Assembly (NCBI RefSeq): GCF_009828855.1 | Contig: NZ_WUAG01000001.1 | Location: forward strand, 1,178,001 to 1,242,000 | From: Psychromonas sp. L1A2 | GTDB taxonomy: Bacteria > Pseudomonadota > Gammaproteobacteria > Enterobacterales > Psychromonadaceae | Length of the DNA stretch: 64,000 nt | Direction: 5' to 3' | Shown here: positions 19,456 through 30,136 of the stretch, in pieces | Layout of the letters: each line of letters begins with the position of its first letter | Numbering within the stretch: position 1 is the first letter of the stretch | The notes under the pieces: model-generated | What the model was told of the DNA's origin: nothing | Database searches by the model: none | The model's input: only the letters and a program-made list of their open reading frames with translations | Made by a program: the position numbers and the translations under genes

Positions 19456-22400
19456 GTGGTAAATGGGTTTTCATTTTTGAAATATTTTACTTTTGGGTGT
19501 TTAAAGTGTTTATTAATGTTAGCAGTCATTACATTGATTCTTATTGCAGTATTATTGACGGCTGCCCGTTTTGCAATAAATAGTGTTGATGATTATAAAG
19601 AACAACTCGTAGAGTGGGTTGCCGCTGAACACGATATTAATGTAAATGCAGATAAAGTCACTGCTGGAGTTGATTTCTCTGGCTTAGTGCTGACGCTAAA
19701 AAATGTAACCTTCACTGAAACTGAAGCCTTACCTTTTGAATTGAAAGTAGATAATCTTTTTTTACATTTTGATTTTTTAGAGAGTCTTCGTCAACAACAC
19801 ATTACGTTTAATGATATATCGATAAAAGGGGCTGATTTACTTTTAAAATCTCCTATTGATACAGAGGAAATTGAACAGTTAGAATTATCTGAGACAGACG
19901 AACCACAATCCCAAAGTACGCTAGATGCACTCAAAAATATATTTCTTCTTCGTTTAAGTTCCTTTTCCATTACTGAAAGCCGCATTAACTTTACCGATCA
20001 CCTTTACAATAAAAAAACAGTTTTAATACAAGATTTAAGTTGGATTAACGATGGTGAACATCATCAAGGCGTCGGCAAAGCCTCACTCCCTAATACATTG
20101 GACGATAATAGTTTAGAATTTATCATTGATATAAAAGGCGATGCTGAAGGATCAAACGAACAATTAATTGGTAGTCTTTATGCCCATGCTGAAAATTTAA
20201 ATGTCGCTGAGTATATTAGGCCTCAAATTAATCCATTAGCAGAATTAAAAACTGCGACTATGTCATTCAAGTTATGGGGTGAGTTTGATTTTAATGGCCC
20301 TAAAAATATGCAATTAGAATGGGGGAATTCTGAGATAGCTTGGTCAATGTTGGATCAATCGCACGATTGGCAAATAAACCATGGTTCGTTACAGTTTACC
20401 TATCAAAATAATTATTGTTTGTTTGATAGTTATGACTTAAATATCACTCATAATTATATTCCTTTTAGCGATGTGGAAGTATCTGCTGAGGGAACATTAG
20501 GCCAATTTGGTGGTTTTGATTTAAACGGTATTGATGTCAGTTCTATTATGCCATTTGGACTTTTATTTTCGTCTCTTTCTGAAGCGGATATTAACTATAT
20601 CTCAGCGTTAGAAATTGGTGGGAAATTAAATAAAATAGGTTTGAAGGTCGAAAAACCAGGCGAACTGACCGTTAATGCTAATATTGATGCTTTTAATAAC
20701 CAAGCTGTTGGCGTTATTCCTGGTGTTAGTGATGCCAATATATCGGTAACATCGAATCAACAGTCAGGGCATGCGACCATAAAATTAGGGCAACAGGAAA
20801 TTCATTTTGACGGGCAATTTAATCGCCCTATGCCCTTACAACAGGGTGATTTCGAATTAAATTGGACGAATAATGAAGAGGGGTTCGAACTCATTAGTAA
20901 AAAAAGTTTACTGGTTACTGATGAACTTAATAGTCTCTCTCAGTTTTCATTGTTTTTTCCTAGTGAAAGCGCCACTGATACTAGCCCTATCCTAAATCTT
21001 TATGCTTATGCTTCTCTCAATGATGCCAGTAAAGCACAACATTACTTTCCTGTTCATGCGATGGGCGAGGATGTTTTTGACTATTTACAACCAACACTTA
21101 AAAAAGGCACGGTAACCGGTGCTAAGGTTCTATGGAGTGGACGTCTCTCTGATTATCCATTTACAGAAAATCAAGGTGTATTCCAAGCCTACGTACCAGT
21201 AAAAGATGCTGAATATAATTTTTACCAAGGTTGGCAAGGGTTAAGCGATTTAGATCTTAATTTGTTATTTGAAAATGATTCCTTAATCATGAAAAGTAAT
21301 AAAGCTAGGTTAGGTGATATTAAAGTAGATAAGTTGATTGCTGATGTTGATCATTTGAGTTCAGAAGGTATTTTAACGGTTAATGTCGATCTTGAAGAGA
21401 AGTCTAAGTCGATTGTTAAATATCTTATCGCATCGCCATTAAAAGACAGTGTGGGTAAGGCTGTACAATCAATTCATATTAATGACCGTCTACAAGGCAA
21501 TCTAACGCTGACTATCCCATTAGCTGAGGATAATGATGATACTCAAGTGTCGGGAAAATTTAACCTTAATAAGAACAATGTTGATCTTGAACTTGGTAGT
21601 GACTATATACTGCCATTAAAGAATGTGAAAGGTACCTTTAGTTTTATTAATGGTGATTTAGAAGCTGATGATTTAACGGCTACATTATTTGGGCAACCTG
21701 TTAATTTTTCTTTCTTTAGTAAAGAGTTTCCCGATAAATATGAACTCAAAGCTAGTCTTTCTGGTGAGTGGGATGTGGCTAAATTGAGTGATCATCAACA
21801 ATCATTATTACCTTTACAACTAAGCGGCAATTTGGATTGGCAAGGGCAAATGAGCTTCACACAAAGTTTAAATCAAGATTATAAATTTGGTGTGCATTTA
21901 ACCTCTCAATTACAGGGAATGAAGATTGGGCTCCCTGCTCCATATAATAAAAATGCATTACAAGTTTGGCCAACAACAATCAATATTAATGGTAACCAGA
22001 ATAGTATGCGTTGGGATGCGTTGATTACTGATAAGTTAAAATCAGCTGGCGAATTAGCATATTCAAAACAACAAACGTTTATTAAGTATCTTTATTTAGG
22101 GTTAGGTAAAGACACTGGTACTAATATTGATAAAACAAAACAAGTGGTTCGTGTTAATCAAGATAAAGTTAACTTAACGCCTTGGGTGGAAATTTTAAAT
22201 GAACACTTTGTCGAGCAAGCTGCAGTAGCAATTAACACCGCAACACAAACCACTGAAAGTTTAGCGGCAGTTGATACTAATACTTTGATAGACCTTGACG
22301 CATTTTATCTTAATATCAAACATGCCGAGTTGTTCGAGCAACCTTTGGTTAACTTGAGTTCTGAGATAATACAAACAGATGAAAAACTGACTGTTAATAT

Positions 22401-23499
22401 TAAAGGTGATGACTTATTGGCGAATATTGAATATCGACAAGGTATTCCTGACCGTTATGACATCAGTATTAAACAAATGAATTTTCAGTTATTAGACATG
22501 GATGCATTACAAGCAGTCTTCTTTAACGAAGAAAATGATACGTTAACTGAATACAGTGATAATTTACGTGAAGACTATCCTGAAGTATTTTTAGAATGTT
22601 TATCCTGTACTTATAAAAAAATGGATCTATCACCTTTAAAAGCGCATGTATTTCCTAGCCAATCTCGCTTTAGTATTGATTATTTGCAATTAGGTGAAGA
22701 GGGACAAGCAACGAATATTTCAGGAGTTTGGGATCAGCGCCGTACTAATATTATTGTAGATAGTCGTGCGAGTAGTGAAACCAGCATTGTTCATCGTCTA
22801 GGTTATGATAGTCCAATGAATTTTCAAGACGCTCAGTTAAATGGTGCATTTAATTGGATTGGTGCACCATGGCAGTTTAATTTTGATTCTTTAAATGGCG
22901 ATCTCTCTTTAGACGTTGAAAATGGTCAAATCACCGAAGTAGATGACAAAGGTGCACGTTTATTAGGCTTTTTGAGTCTTGATGGTATTCGACGTAGTTT
23001 GAACTTAGAGTTTGATGATGTTTTCTCTAAGGGGCTAGGTTTTGATGAAATGTCGCTTTCTGCAAATATTACCAACGGCATTCTAAAAAATGATGATTAT
23101 TATCTGTATGGCTCTGCCGGTAAAATTTCCGGTGATGGACTGGTTGATTTACCAAATCTTAATGTGAATTACCGTTTTAGTTATAGCCCTGCGGTAACCT
23201 CTAGTTTGCCCGTGTTAGCGGCTTTTGCGATTAATCCATTAACCGGCGCTGCGGTATTAATGTTAACTAAAATACTAGAGCCTGTAGTGGACACCATTAT
23301 ACGAGTAGACTTCTCGGTAAAAGGTGCGTTGAACGATCCTGAAATTAAAATTGAAGATAGATTAAAAGGCAAAGTAAAACTGCAAAACAGTGAAGTGTTA
23401 GAAGAGATTGAAGATCAACAAATAAAAGTAAAGCCATTGCAAGATAGTGTATTAAATGAAGAAGCAACGGATAATGAGGAGCTAGAAGATGAGTTCTAA
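19456..23499 (+). CDS. yhdP: YhdP-family AsmA-like envelope phospholipid transport protein
   Basis: The 1347-residue protein has one N-terminal transmembrane segment (about 12-40) and a very long periplasmic beta-rich region (DUF3971/AsmA-like). A C-terminal conserved part includes ARLLGFLSLDGIRRSLNLEF and NPLTGAAVLMLTKILEPV. YhdP and its relatives TamB and YdbH form bridge-like grooves that carry phospholipids to the outer membrane. The end is acidic. The start is doubtful: the frame opens with GTG at 19456 and a TTG at 19477 is an alternative, neither with a good ribosome binding site. It overlaps the next gene by 11 nt and lies in the conserved rng-yhdP-nit-tldD order. Confidence 0.93.
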   Translation: MVNGFSFLKYFTFGCLKCLLMLAVITLILIAVLLTAARFAINSVDDYKEQLVEWVAAEHDINVNADKVTAGVDFSGLVLTLKNVTFTETEALPFELKVDNLFLHFDFLESLRQQHITFNDISIKGADLLLKSPIDTEEIEQLELSETDEPQSQSTLDALKNIFLLRLSSFSITESRINFTDHLYNKKTVLIQDLSWINDGEHHQGVGKASLPNTLDDNSLEFIIDIKGDAEGSNEQLIGSLYAHAENLNVAEYIRPQINPLAELKTATMSFKLWGEFDFNGPKNMQLEWGNSEIAWSMLDQSHDWQINHGSLQFTYQNNYCLFDSYDLNITHNYIPFSDVEVSAEGTLGQFGGFDLNGIDVSSIMPFGLLFSSLSEADINYISALEIGGKLNKIGLKVEKPGELTVNANIDAFNNQAVGVIPGVSDANISVTSNQQSGHATIKLGQQEIHFDGQFNRPMPLQQGDFELNWTNNEEGFELISKKSLLVTDELNSLSQFSLFFPSESATDTSPILNLYAYASLNDASKAQHYFPVHAMGEDVFDYLQPTLKKGTVTGAKVLWSGRLSDYPFTENQGVFQAYVPVKDAEYNFYQGWQGLSDLDLNLLFENDSLIMKSNKARLGDIKVDKLIADVDHLSSEGILTVNVDLEEKSKSIVKYLIASPLKDSVGKAVQSIHINDRLQGNLTLTIPLAEDNDDTQVSGKFNLNKNNVDLELGSDYILPLKNVKGTFSFINGDLEADDLTATLFGQPVNFSFFSKEFPDKYELKASLSGEWDVAKLSDHQQSLLPLQLSGNLDWQGQMSFTQSLNQDYKFGVHLTSQLQGMKIGLPAPYNKNALQVWPTTININGNQNSMRWDALITDKLKSAGELAYSKQQTFIKYLYLGLGKDTGTNIDKTKQVVRVNQDKVNLTPWVEILNEHFVEQAAVAINTATQTTESLAAVDTNTLIDLDAFYLNIKHAELFEQPLVNLSSEIIQTDEKLTVNIKGDDLLANIEYRQGIPDRYDISIKQMNFQLLDMDALQAVFFNEENDTLTEYSDNLREDYPEVFLECLSCTYKKMDLSPLKAHVFPSQSRFSIDYLQLGEEGQATNISGVWDQRRTNIIVDSRASSETSIVHRLGYDSPMNFQDAQLNGAFNWIGAPWQFNFDSLNGDLSLDVENGQITEVDDKGARLLGFLSLDGIRRSLNLEFDDVFSKGLGFDEMSLSANITNGILKNDDYYLYGSAGKISGDGLVDLPNLNVNYRFSYSPAVTSSLPVLAAFAINPLTGAAVLMLTKILEPVVDTIIRVDFSVKGALNDPEIKIEDRLKGKVKLQNSEVLEEIEDQQIKVKPLQDSVLNEEATDNEELEDEF

Positions 23500-24385
23500 T
23501 ATAAAGAGCACTGATATAAATAGCATCGACACATGTAAATTAACCGCCATTCAAATTATTAGTAATGACAATGTTGACGATAATTTCTTACAAATAGAAA
23601 CACAACTTAATGCTTTGCCGGCAAGTACAGATGTAACAAAGCACATTGTGTTATTACCTGAAAATGCCCTTTGCTTTGCGAATAGAGAGCATTACTTAAG
23701 CGTTGCTGAACGTTTGGGTGACGGACCGAATCAAACACGTTTAAGCGAACTCGCTAAACAACATAATTGTATTTTAATCTGTGGTAGTTTCCCTATTCAA
23801 AGTGAGCAAGCAGATAAAATATACACGACTAGCTTAGTTTATTCAGAGAGTGGTAAGCTGCTTGAGTCGTATCATAAAATTCATTTATTTGATGCTGATG
23901 TTGCCGATACACAAGGTGCATACAAAGAGTCTGATACCTTTATCGCAGGACAGCAAATAAAAGTGGTTGATTGCGGTTTTGCAAAAATCGGTTTAGCGAT
24001 CTGTTATGATCTACGCTTTCCTGGTTTGTTTCAAAAACTCGCTGAACTTGAGGCTGATATTATATTGTTACCGGCAGCTTTTACCAAAGTAACAGGAGAA
24101 GCACATTGGAAAGCACTATTACAAGCTCGTGCAATTGAAAATCAATGTTATGTTATTGCGGCGAATCAAGGTGGTAAACACTTTGTTAACCACGACGCTT
24201 TCAAAATACGTGAAACCTACGGACATTCCATGATTATTAATGCCTGGGGAGAGGTACTTAGTGAATTAACAACGGGTAATGGCTTTGCACAAGCTAACTT
24301 CGACAAAGGTGCTTTAAACAGCATTAAAAAAAACATGCCTGTACAGCAACATAACCAATTTAATAGCACTCAAAAATTTAAATAA
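23489..24385 (+). CDS. Carbon-nitrogen hydrolase, Nit-type (probable deaminated glutathione amidase)
   Basis: The 298-residue nitrilase-superfamily protein shows the catalytic triad: E58 in LLPENAL, K130 in YHKIHLFD and C172 in ICYDLRFPGL. The GLAICYDLRFP and HLFDAD motifs fit the Nit1/NitA branch, which repairs deaminated glutathione. Substrate assignment is from family only. The N-terminal 18 residues are polar and variable. The start lies inside the end of yhdP, and tldD follows after 14 nt, so the three genes are co-transcribed. Confidence 0.88.
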   Translation: MSSNIKSTDINSIDTCKLTAIQIISNDNVDDNFLQIETQLNALPASTDVTKHIVLLPENALCFANREHYLSVAERLGDGPNQTRLSELAKQHNCILICGSFPIQSEQADKIYTTSLVYSESGKLLESYHKIHLFDADVADTQGAYKESDTFIAGQQIKVVDCGFAKIGLAICYDLRFPGLFQKLAELEADIILLPAAFTKVTGEAHWKALLQARAIENQCYVIAANQGGKHFVNHDAFKIRETYGHSMIINAWGEVLSELTTGNGFAQANFDKGALNSIKKNMPVQQHNQFNSTQKFK

Positions 24386-24399
24386 AATAAGGATCCTTA

Positions 24400-25845
24400 A
24401 TGTCTTTTCAACAAGTTGTAGACAATTTTTTAGCCCCTGCAGATATGCAAATCAGTGATTTAGAGTCACAGCTTAGCCAAATTTCTGGGGCACAAATTGA
24501 CTATGCAGATTTTTATTTTCAAGCGAGTCGTCATGAGTCTTGGTTATTAGAAGATGGTATCGTTAAAGAAGGTAGTTATAACATAGAAAAAGGCATCGGT
24601 ATCCGTGCTGTTTCTGGTGAAAAAACGGGGTTCGCGTATTCGGACCATATTTCTAAAAAAGCGATATCAGAAGCGGCTAATGCTGCTAAAAGTATTGCTA
24701 ACTCTGGCCAAGAGAAAACCATTAAATTAATCATGCCTAAGGCACAACCTATTTATTACGGTACCTCTGATCCTTTAGAAAGTATGAGCCGTGATAAAAA
24801 AATTGAATTATTAAAGCAAGTTGATACTTTTGTTCGTGCTTTAGAGCCATCGGTAAGTGAAGTGACTGTGTCATTAAATGCGGTTTATGAAGAAATTCTA
24901 GTGGCGGCAACTGACGGTACATTAGCATCAGATATTCGCCCTTTAATCCGTTTCGGTTGTTCAGTCTTAGTTGAAAAAAATGGTAAGCGTGAACGTGGTA
25001 GTTCAGGTGGCGGTGGCCGTTTTGATTTAGATTACTTTACTGATACGCAGGAAGGTGAATTAAAAGCATTCTCTTATGCTCGTCAAGCAGTACGCCAAGC
25101 ATTAGTTAATATTGATGCTATTGCTGCACCTGCTGGTGCTATGCCGGTTATTGTCGGTGCAGGTTGGCCGGGAGTGTTATTGCATGAAGCAGTAGGGCAT
25201 GGTTTAGAAGGGGATTTTAACCGTAAAGGGTCTTCAGCATTTTCTGGCAAGATAGGTCAACAAGTGGCTTCTAAGCATTGTACGATTATTGATGATGGCA
25301 GCATTGCTGATCGTCGTGGCTCAGTCAATATCGATGATGAAGGGACTAAAGGACAACGTAACGTTTTAATTGAAAACGGTATCTTAAAAGGTTACATGCA
25401 AGACAAGCTTAATGCACGATTAATGGGCGTTGATCCAACGGGAAATGGTCGTCGTGAGTCTTATGCTGATTTACCAATGCCACGTATGACGAATACTTTT
25501 ATGTTGAATGGTGAGTATGAGCATGAAGAGTTAATTGAAAGTGTTAAAAAGGGTATTTACGCGCCTAACTTTGGTGGTGGACAAGTGGATATTACGTCAG
25601 GTAAATTCGTATTCTCAGCATCAGAAGCTTATTTAATTGAAGATGGTAAAATTACCGCACCTATTAAAGGTGCAACTTTAATTGGTAATGGGTTTGATGC
25701 AATGCAACAAATCTCTATGGTCGCGAATAACATGTGCTTAGATGCGGGTGTTGGTGTTTGTGGTAAAGAAGGGCAAAGTCTACCTGTTGGTGTTGGGCAA
25801 CCTTCGTTGAAAATTGATCAGTTAACAGTTGGTGGCACTAACTAA
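24400..25845 (+). CDS. tldD: Metalloprotease TldD
   Basis: The 481-residue subunit of the TldD/TldE (PmbA) heterodimer degrades unfolded peptides and matures some ribosomally made peptides. The Zn-binding [11 protein letters not shown] motif is present (H262, E263, H267), placing the catalytic site in this subunit. The ribosome binding site is AAGGAT. The partner pmbA is 0.9 kb downstream, separated by darP on the other strand. It is followed by a strong terminator. Confidence 0.96.
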   Translation: MSFQQVVDNFLAPADMQISDLESQLSQISGAQIDYADFYFQASRHESWLLEDGIVKEGSYNIEKGIGIRAVSGEKTGFAYSDHISKKAISEAANAAKSIANSGQEKTIKLIMPKAQPIYYGTSDPLESMSRDKKIELLKQVDTFVRALEPSVSEVTVSLNAVYEEILVAATDGTLASDIRPLIRFGCSVLVEKNGKRERGSSGGGGRFDLDYFTDTQEGELKAFSYARQAVRQALVNIDAIAAPAGAMPVIVGAGWPGVLLHEAVGHGLEGDFNRKGSSAFSGKIGQQVASKHCTIIDDGSIADRRGSVNIDDEGTKGQRNVLIENGILKGYMQDKLNARLMGVDPTGNGRRESYADLPMPRMTNTFMLNGEYEHEELIESVKKGIYAPNFGGGQVDITSGKFVFSASEAYLIEDGKITAPIKGATLIGNGFDAMQQISMVANNMCLDAGVGVCGKEGQSLPVGVGQPSLKIDQLTVGGTN

Positions 25846-25956
25846 ACTTACTTTTATTGTTCTATGTTTTTTGCTTTCCATTACGCTAGCTTGAATTTAT
25901 AGCGCTTTCTATTTATACCGTTTTTTATAAGTAGGAAGTGGTATTAATATCAATAC

Positions 25957-25995
25957 AAAAAAGCCAGATTAGTTTAGCTAATCTGGCTTTTTTGT
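25957..25995 (+). terminator. Rho-independent terminator after tldD
   Basis: The stem AAGCCAGATTA/TAATCTGGCTT (25961-25989) is followed by TTTTT and preceded by A-rich sequence, so it may serve both directions, ending tldD and darP. Confidence 0.9.
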
Positions 25996-26020
25996 TACGT
26001 AGATTATTTATTAGAGATTT

Positions 26021-26071
26021 ATAAATATTAGCGAGCTATAAATATTAGCGAGCTATAAATATTAGCGACCT
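26021..26071. repeat. Three tandem 17-bp repeats at the end of darP
   Basis: ATAAATATTAGCGAGCT occurs twice perfectly (26021-26037, 26038-26054) and once with one change (26055-26071). The last unit overlaps the stop codon of darP. Confidence 0.9.
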
Positions 26072-26579
26072 ATAAACAATTCGTTTTTAAGTAAACAAAT
26101 AATTCTTTTGCTGTTTTAGCTGGTTTCTCTAATTTCTTTTCTTTGTTCGCTTGGCGTATTAATTGACGCAGCTTTTGGCGTTCTAGTTGTGGATACATTT
26201 CTAATGTATCGTTCACTTTAGGATCGCCTAATTCGATTAACTGCTCTGTTAATAATTCTAAATGGGCGATCGCATGAGTACGTTTACGATTGTTATCATT
26301 CAAAATATCAAGTTTAGCAGTAATCTTTTCCATATCTTCTGTACGTAATACTTTACCGATATATTGATACTGCCTACGTAACGCTTCATGCTTAGTCGAA
26401 ATTTTATGTGCAACCTTGATACCTTCCATTAATGTATCACTTGCTGGGATTTGGGCTAATTGCTTTGCATTTAAGGCCACTAACTGGCGGCCAATCTCTT
26501 TTAAAGCTTCAGCTTCACGTTTGATTTGCGACTTACTAATCTCTTCTTCTTCAGAGATTTCTTCAACTTTTTTATTCAT
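26070..26579 (-). CDS. darP: Ribosome biogenesis factor DarP (YjgA, DUF615)
   Basis: The 169-residue helical protein has a charged N-terminus. The conserved core KSQIKREAEALKEIGRQL near 17-34 and YPQLERQKLRQLIRQANKE near 135-153 match the YjgA family. DarP binds late 50S precursors and helps them mature. It is transcribed opposite to tldD and pmbA and sits between them, as in other gammaproteobacteria. The gene ends in TAG within a 17-bp tandem repeat. Confidence 0.93.
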   Translation of the reverse strand: MNKKVEEISEEEEISKSQIKREAEALKEIGRQLVALNAKQLAQIPASDTLMEGIKVAHKISTKHEALRRQYQYIGKVLRTEDMEKITAKLDILNDNNRKRTHAIAHLELLTEQLIELGDPKVNDTLEMYPQLERQKLRQLIRQANKEKKLEKPAKTAKELFVYLKTNCL

Positions 26580-26704
26580 AGATTATGGTCTATCACGTTA
26601 GGGATTAAATAATTAAGCGCATCATACCATCATCACAAGATGCTTACCTTAATCCATGTTATTATTTCTTATCTTAAATTTATTTTACATTGTGGTGCTA
26701 TAAC

Positions 26705-28030
26705 ATGATTGAACAGAAACAGATGCTAGAAAATGCCGTTAATACGGCGCTTAATATTGCCAATGATTTAGGGGTTAGCCAAGCTGAAGTCGCATTAGGT
26801 AAAAGTGCAGGCATTTCTGTGAATACCCGTTTAGGTGAAGTAGAGAATATAGAGTTTAATCATGATGGTGCAATGGGCATCAGCGTTTATGTTGATCATC
26901 GTAAAGGCAGTGCATCTACAGCTGACTTAAGTGAAGAAGCGATTGCCGCTAGTGTGAAAGCAGCTGTCGATATTGCTAAATATACAAGCCAAGACCCTTA
27001 TGCGGGATTATTAGATAAACGTTACTTAGAAGAAAATCCAATTGATTTAGATTTGTACCATGCAAGTAACAAAAGTACTGAGGATTTATTAGCATTAGCC
27101 AAACAATGTGAGGATATTGCATTAGGTTTGGATAAACGTATCGTGAATTCTGATGGTGCGGGTGTGAATAGCCATACTAGCTTACAAGTGTATGGCAATA
27201 GTAATGGTTTTCTAGAAAGTTACGGTAGCAGTCGTCATAGTTTAAGTTGTGTATTGATTGCACAAGAAAATGATGAAATGCAACGTGATTACAGTTATAC
27301 CAGCGCGCGTGATATGAATGAATTGCTATCGCCTCAATGGGTAGCAGAACAAGCGGTGAAACGTACTGTAGAGCGTTTAGGTGCACGTAAAATAGCAACT
27401 CAAGAAAGCCCTGTTCTTTTCTCTCCAGAAATGGCGAGTGGCTTGTTTGGACATTTAGTCAGTGCTATTAGTGGTGCAAGCTTATATAAAAAGTCTTCTT
27501 TCTTACTCGATTCTATCGATACACAAATCTTTCCTGATTGGATGTCAATTTCAGAAGATCCTCATATCATCAAAGGCATTGCAAGTTCTCCTTTTGATAG
27601 TGAGGGTGGACGTACTATTAAACGTAATATTATTGATAATGGTTTTTTACAGACTTATCTTCTGACCGGTTATGCGGCACGTAAAATGGGTTTAGAAAGT
27701 ACAGGTCATGCTGGTGGTATTCACAATTGGTTTGTGAAAGACGGTGGTTTAGATTTAGCTGGTTTATTAAAAGAGATGGGAACTGGATTATTTGTGACTG
27801 AATTAATGGGACAGGGCGTTAATATGGTGACCGGTGATTATTCTCGAGGTGCTGCAGGCTTCTGGATTGAGAATGGTGTAATTGCTTATCCTGTTCACGA
27901 AATAACGATTGCTGGTAACTTAAAAGAGATGTTCATGGATATCAGTGCGATTGGTTGTGATACTGACCCAAGAAGTAGTTTGAAAACAGGCTCTATTTTA
28001 ATTAAAAAAATGAAAATAGCTGGCGCATAA
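26705..28030 (+). CDS. pmbA: PmbA/TldE, non-catalytic subunit of the TldD/TldE protease
   Basis: The 441-residue partner of TldD forms the heterodimer and lacks the HExxxH motif. Characteristic segments are YVDHRKGSASTADLS, FSPEMASGLFGHLVSAISG and GMLVTELMGQG-like (GLFVTELMGQGVN). The ATG at 26705 gives MIEQKQMLENAV. The longer frame from a TTG at 26690 is not preferred. It ends at a bidirectional terminator shared with rlpA. Confidence 0.94.
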   Translation: MIEQKQMLENAVNTALNIANDLGVSQAEVALGKSAGISVNTRLGEVENIEFNHDGAMGISVYVDHRKGSASTADLSEEAIAASVKAAVDIAKYTSQDPYAGLLDKRYLEENPIDLDLYHASNKSTEDLLALAKQCEDIALGLDKRIVNSDGAGVNSHTSLQVYGNSNGFLESYGSSRHSLSCVLIAQENDEMQRDYSYTSARDMNELLSPQWVAEQAVKRTVERLGARKIATQESPVLFSPEMASGLFGHLVSAISGASLYKKSSFLLDSIDTQIFPDWMSISEDPHIIKGIASSPFDSEGGRTIKRNIIDNGFLQTYLLTGYAARKMGLESTGHAGGIHNWFVKDGGLDLAGLLKEMGTGLFVTELMGQGVNMVTGDYSRGAAGFWIENGVIAYPVHEITIAGNLKEMFMDISAIGCDTDPRSSLKTGSILIKKMKIAGA

Positions 28031-28084
28031 TATTGTCTATTGAAGTATTGCTTAATAAAAACCATTTCATAAAAAGAACTTAAT

Positions 28085-28128
28085 AAAAAAGCCGCTACTT
28101 TAATTTAGCTAAAGTAGCGGCTTTTTTA
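28085..28128. terminator. Bidirectional rho-independent terminator between pmbA and rlpA
   Basis: The stem GCCGCTACTTTA/TAAAGTAGCGGC (28091-28102, 28110-28121) is preceded by AAAAAA and followed by TTTTTT, so it can end the convergent pmbA and rlpA transcripts. Confidence 0.92.
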
Positions 28129-28177
28129 ATTACATTTTTATTAATAAAGCTTAGTAAATAAGCTGAATAGATAAACG

Positions 28178-29026
28178 CTATTGAGCTTTATGAATAATAT
28201 AAGCTTTAGGGTAATCTAACTGTACCGATTTTAGTAATGCTTCTGTTTTAGATTCACTCGAGAAAGGCCCAACACGTAAATAATATAGGTTGTTTTTTTG
28301 TTCAATAAAGCTATTTACTTTGTATTGTTTGGTTAATTTTTCTGATAGTAAACCTGCTTTTTCTGCGCTCGATGTCACTAAGTATTGAATACTAAAAGTG
28401 CCGTTAAGATTTTCTTGCTCATTTAATATCGTAACACTTTCATCTTCAGGGAAATGTAATAGTTTAATTTCAACTTGGCCTGTACCTGCTTTAATAATAT
28501 CGAGTTTGCTCGCTGCTGCATAAGAAAGGTCAATAATGCGACCTTCATGAAATGGTCCACGGTCATTTACTCTTACAATAATTTTCTTTTTATTGGCTAA
28601 GTTTGTCACTTCTACATAACTTGGTAAGGGTAAGTTTTTGTGGGCTGCGCTCATCGAAAACATATTATAACGTTCACCATTAGAAGTTAAATGGCCATGA
28701 AATTTATTACCGTACCAAGAAGCGCCACCTTTTTCCGTTAGCTCGGTAATATCTCTCCATACCTTGTAATCAACGCCGCGTACGGTGTAATCTTTATTGC
28801 CACCACGAGAATAAGGTTCATAACGAGGGGTTACATTTTCAATATGTTCTAATGATGGAATCTCTGTTGGTGCATGATCTTGACTGTATTGATAGCGGCC
28901 ATAATTATCAGTATAAACAGGTTCTTCAGCCTTATTGTTAGTCTTGTTGCCTGCATCATTATTGTTACTACTACAAGCCGTTAAAAAAATGCTTATAAAG
29001 CAGAGTTGGAGTATATTTTTAAGCAT
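28178..29026 (-). CDS. rlpA: Septal ring lytic transglycosylase RlpA, lipoprotein
   Basis: The 282-residue outer-membrane lipoprotein has a signal peptide with lipobox LTAC (C18). A double-psi beta-barrel (about 95-185) contains GGASWYGNKFHGHLTSNGE and VRVNDRGPFHEGRIIDLS, the expected catalytic Asp region. A C-terminal SPOR domain (about 205-280) binds denuded septal glycan. It cleaves naked glycan strands in family members tested. It is last in the rsfS-rlmH-mrdA-rodA-rlpA run, 4 nt after rodA. dacA, which often follows, is absent here. Confidence 0.95.
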   Translation of the reverse strand: MLKNILQLCFISIFLTACSSNNNDAGNKTNNKAEEPVYTDNYGRYQYSQDHAPTEIPSLEHIENVTPRYEPYSRGGNKDYTVRGVDYKVWRDITELTEKGGASWYGNKFHGHLTSNGERYNMFSMSAAHKNLPLPSYVEVTNLANKKKIIVRVNDRGPFHEGRIIDLSYAAASKLDIIKAGTGQVEIKLLHFPEDESVTILNEQENLNGTFSIQYLVTSSAEKAGLLSEKLTKQYKVNSFIEQKNNLYYLRVGPFSSESKTEALLKSVQLDYPKAYIIHKAQ

Positions 29027-29030
29027 AATT

Positions 29031-30134
29031 TTACCGTTTTATATTAAATCGTTTATGAGTATGGATAGACATTAAAATACCAAACCCTGCAAGTAAAGTT
29101 ACAATAGAGGTACCACCAAAACTAACAATAGGTAGCGGTACACCTACCACGGGTAATAAACCACTTACCATACCAATGTTTACAAAAACATAAACAAAGA
29201 AAGTAAGAATAATACTCCCTGCAATTAATTTAGTGAAAGCATCCTGTGCTTGGTTAGCAATCCACAATCCTCGACCAATAATCAGAAGATAAATGCTTAA
29301 TAAGAGTAAAACACCCACAAACCCAAATTCTTCGGAGAATACCGAGAATATAAAGTCAGTATGACGCTCAGGTAAAAACTCAAGTTGAGATTGTGTTCCT
29401 TGCATCCAACCTTTGCCCCATAAACCGCCGGAACCAATTGCTATTTTAGATTGAATAATATGATAACCCGCACCTAAAGGATCAGCTTCAGGATTAAGCA
29501 GTGTTAGAACTCGACCTCGCTGATAATCAAGCATCAGGAAATACCATAAAATAGGGGCAAAAGCTAACACAGCTGCTAGAGCAAGACCTATATATAACCA
29601 AGAAATACCCGATAAAAAGAGTACAAATATACCTGAAGAGGCCACTAAAATAGAGGTGCCTAAATCAGGTTGTTTAGCGATTAATAAAGTTGGAATGACT
29701 ACTAATAATAAGGCGATAAAAGCTTGTTTAAAACGTGTTGGTAAGGTGAACTGACTTACATAATAAGCCACCATTAATGGCATAATTAACTTCATGATTT
29801 CAGAGGGTTGAAATTTTGTAAATCCTAAATCTAACCAACGTTGTGCGCCTTTACCAGTGTGCCCCATCACTAATACGGCAATCAATAATAATACACAAAT
29901 TAAAAAGATAGCAGGGGTCCAACGTTGATACCATTCTGGTGGTATTTGAGCGATAAAAATCATTGCCGTCAATGCGATTGCTAAACGTGTTACCTGACGA
30001 TATAGCATTTCATATCCACCTACGGAATACAAAACGGTCAAGCTAATGCTCATTAATGCAAGCAAGCCCAATAATAAGTAAGGGTCAATATGTAACCGAT
30101 AGAAAATGCTTTTTTGAGCTTGTGTACTGACCAT
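29031..30134 (-). CDS. rodA: Peptidoglycan glycosyltransferase RodA (MrdB)
   Basis: The 367-residue SEDS-family polymerase has about ten membrane helices and makes glycan strands from lipid II during elongation with PBP2. [14 protein letters not shown] and [12 protein letters not shown] in the first half are SEDS signatures. So are [20 protein letters not shown] and the terminal [18 protein letters not shown]. The gene starts 2 nt after the mrdA stop. Confidence 0.97.
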   Translation of the reverse strand: MVSTQAQKSIFYRLHIDPYLLLGLLALMSISLTVLYSVGGYEMLYRQVTRLAIALTAMIFIAQIPPEWYQRWTPAIFLICVLLLIAVLVMGHTGKGAQRWLDLGFTKFQPSEIMKLIMPLMVAYYVSQFTLPTRFKQAFIALLLVVIPTLLIAKQPDLGTSILVASSGIFVLFLSGISWLYIGLALAAVLAFAPILWYFLMLDYQRGRVLTLLNPEADPLGAGYHIIQSKIAIGSGGLWGKGWMQGTQSQLEFLPERHTDFIFSVFSEEFGFVGVLLLLSIYLLIIGRGLWIANQAQDAFTKLIAGSIILTFFVYVFVNIGMVSGLLPVVGVPLPIVSFGGTSIVTLLAGFGILMSIHTHKRFNIKR

Positions 30135-30136
30135 AA

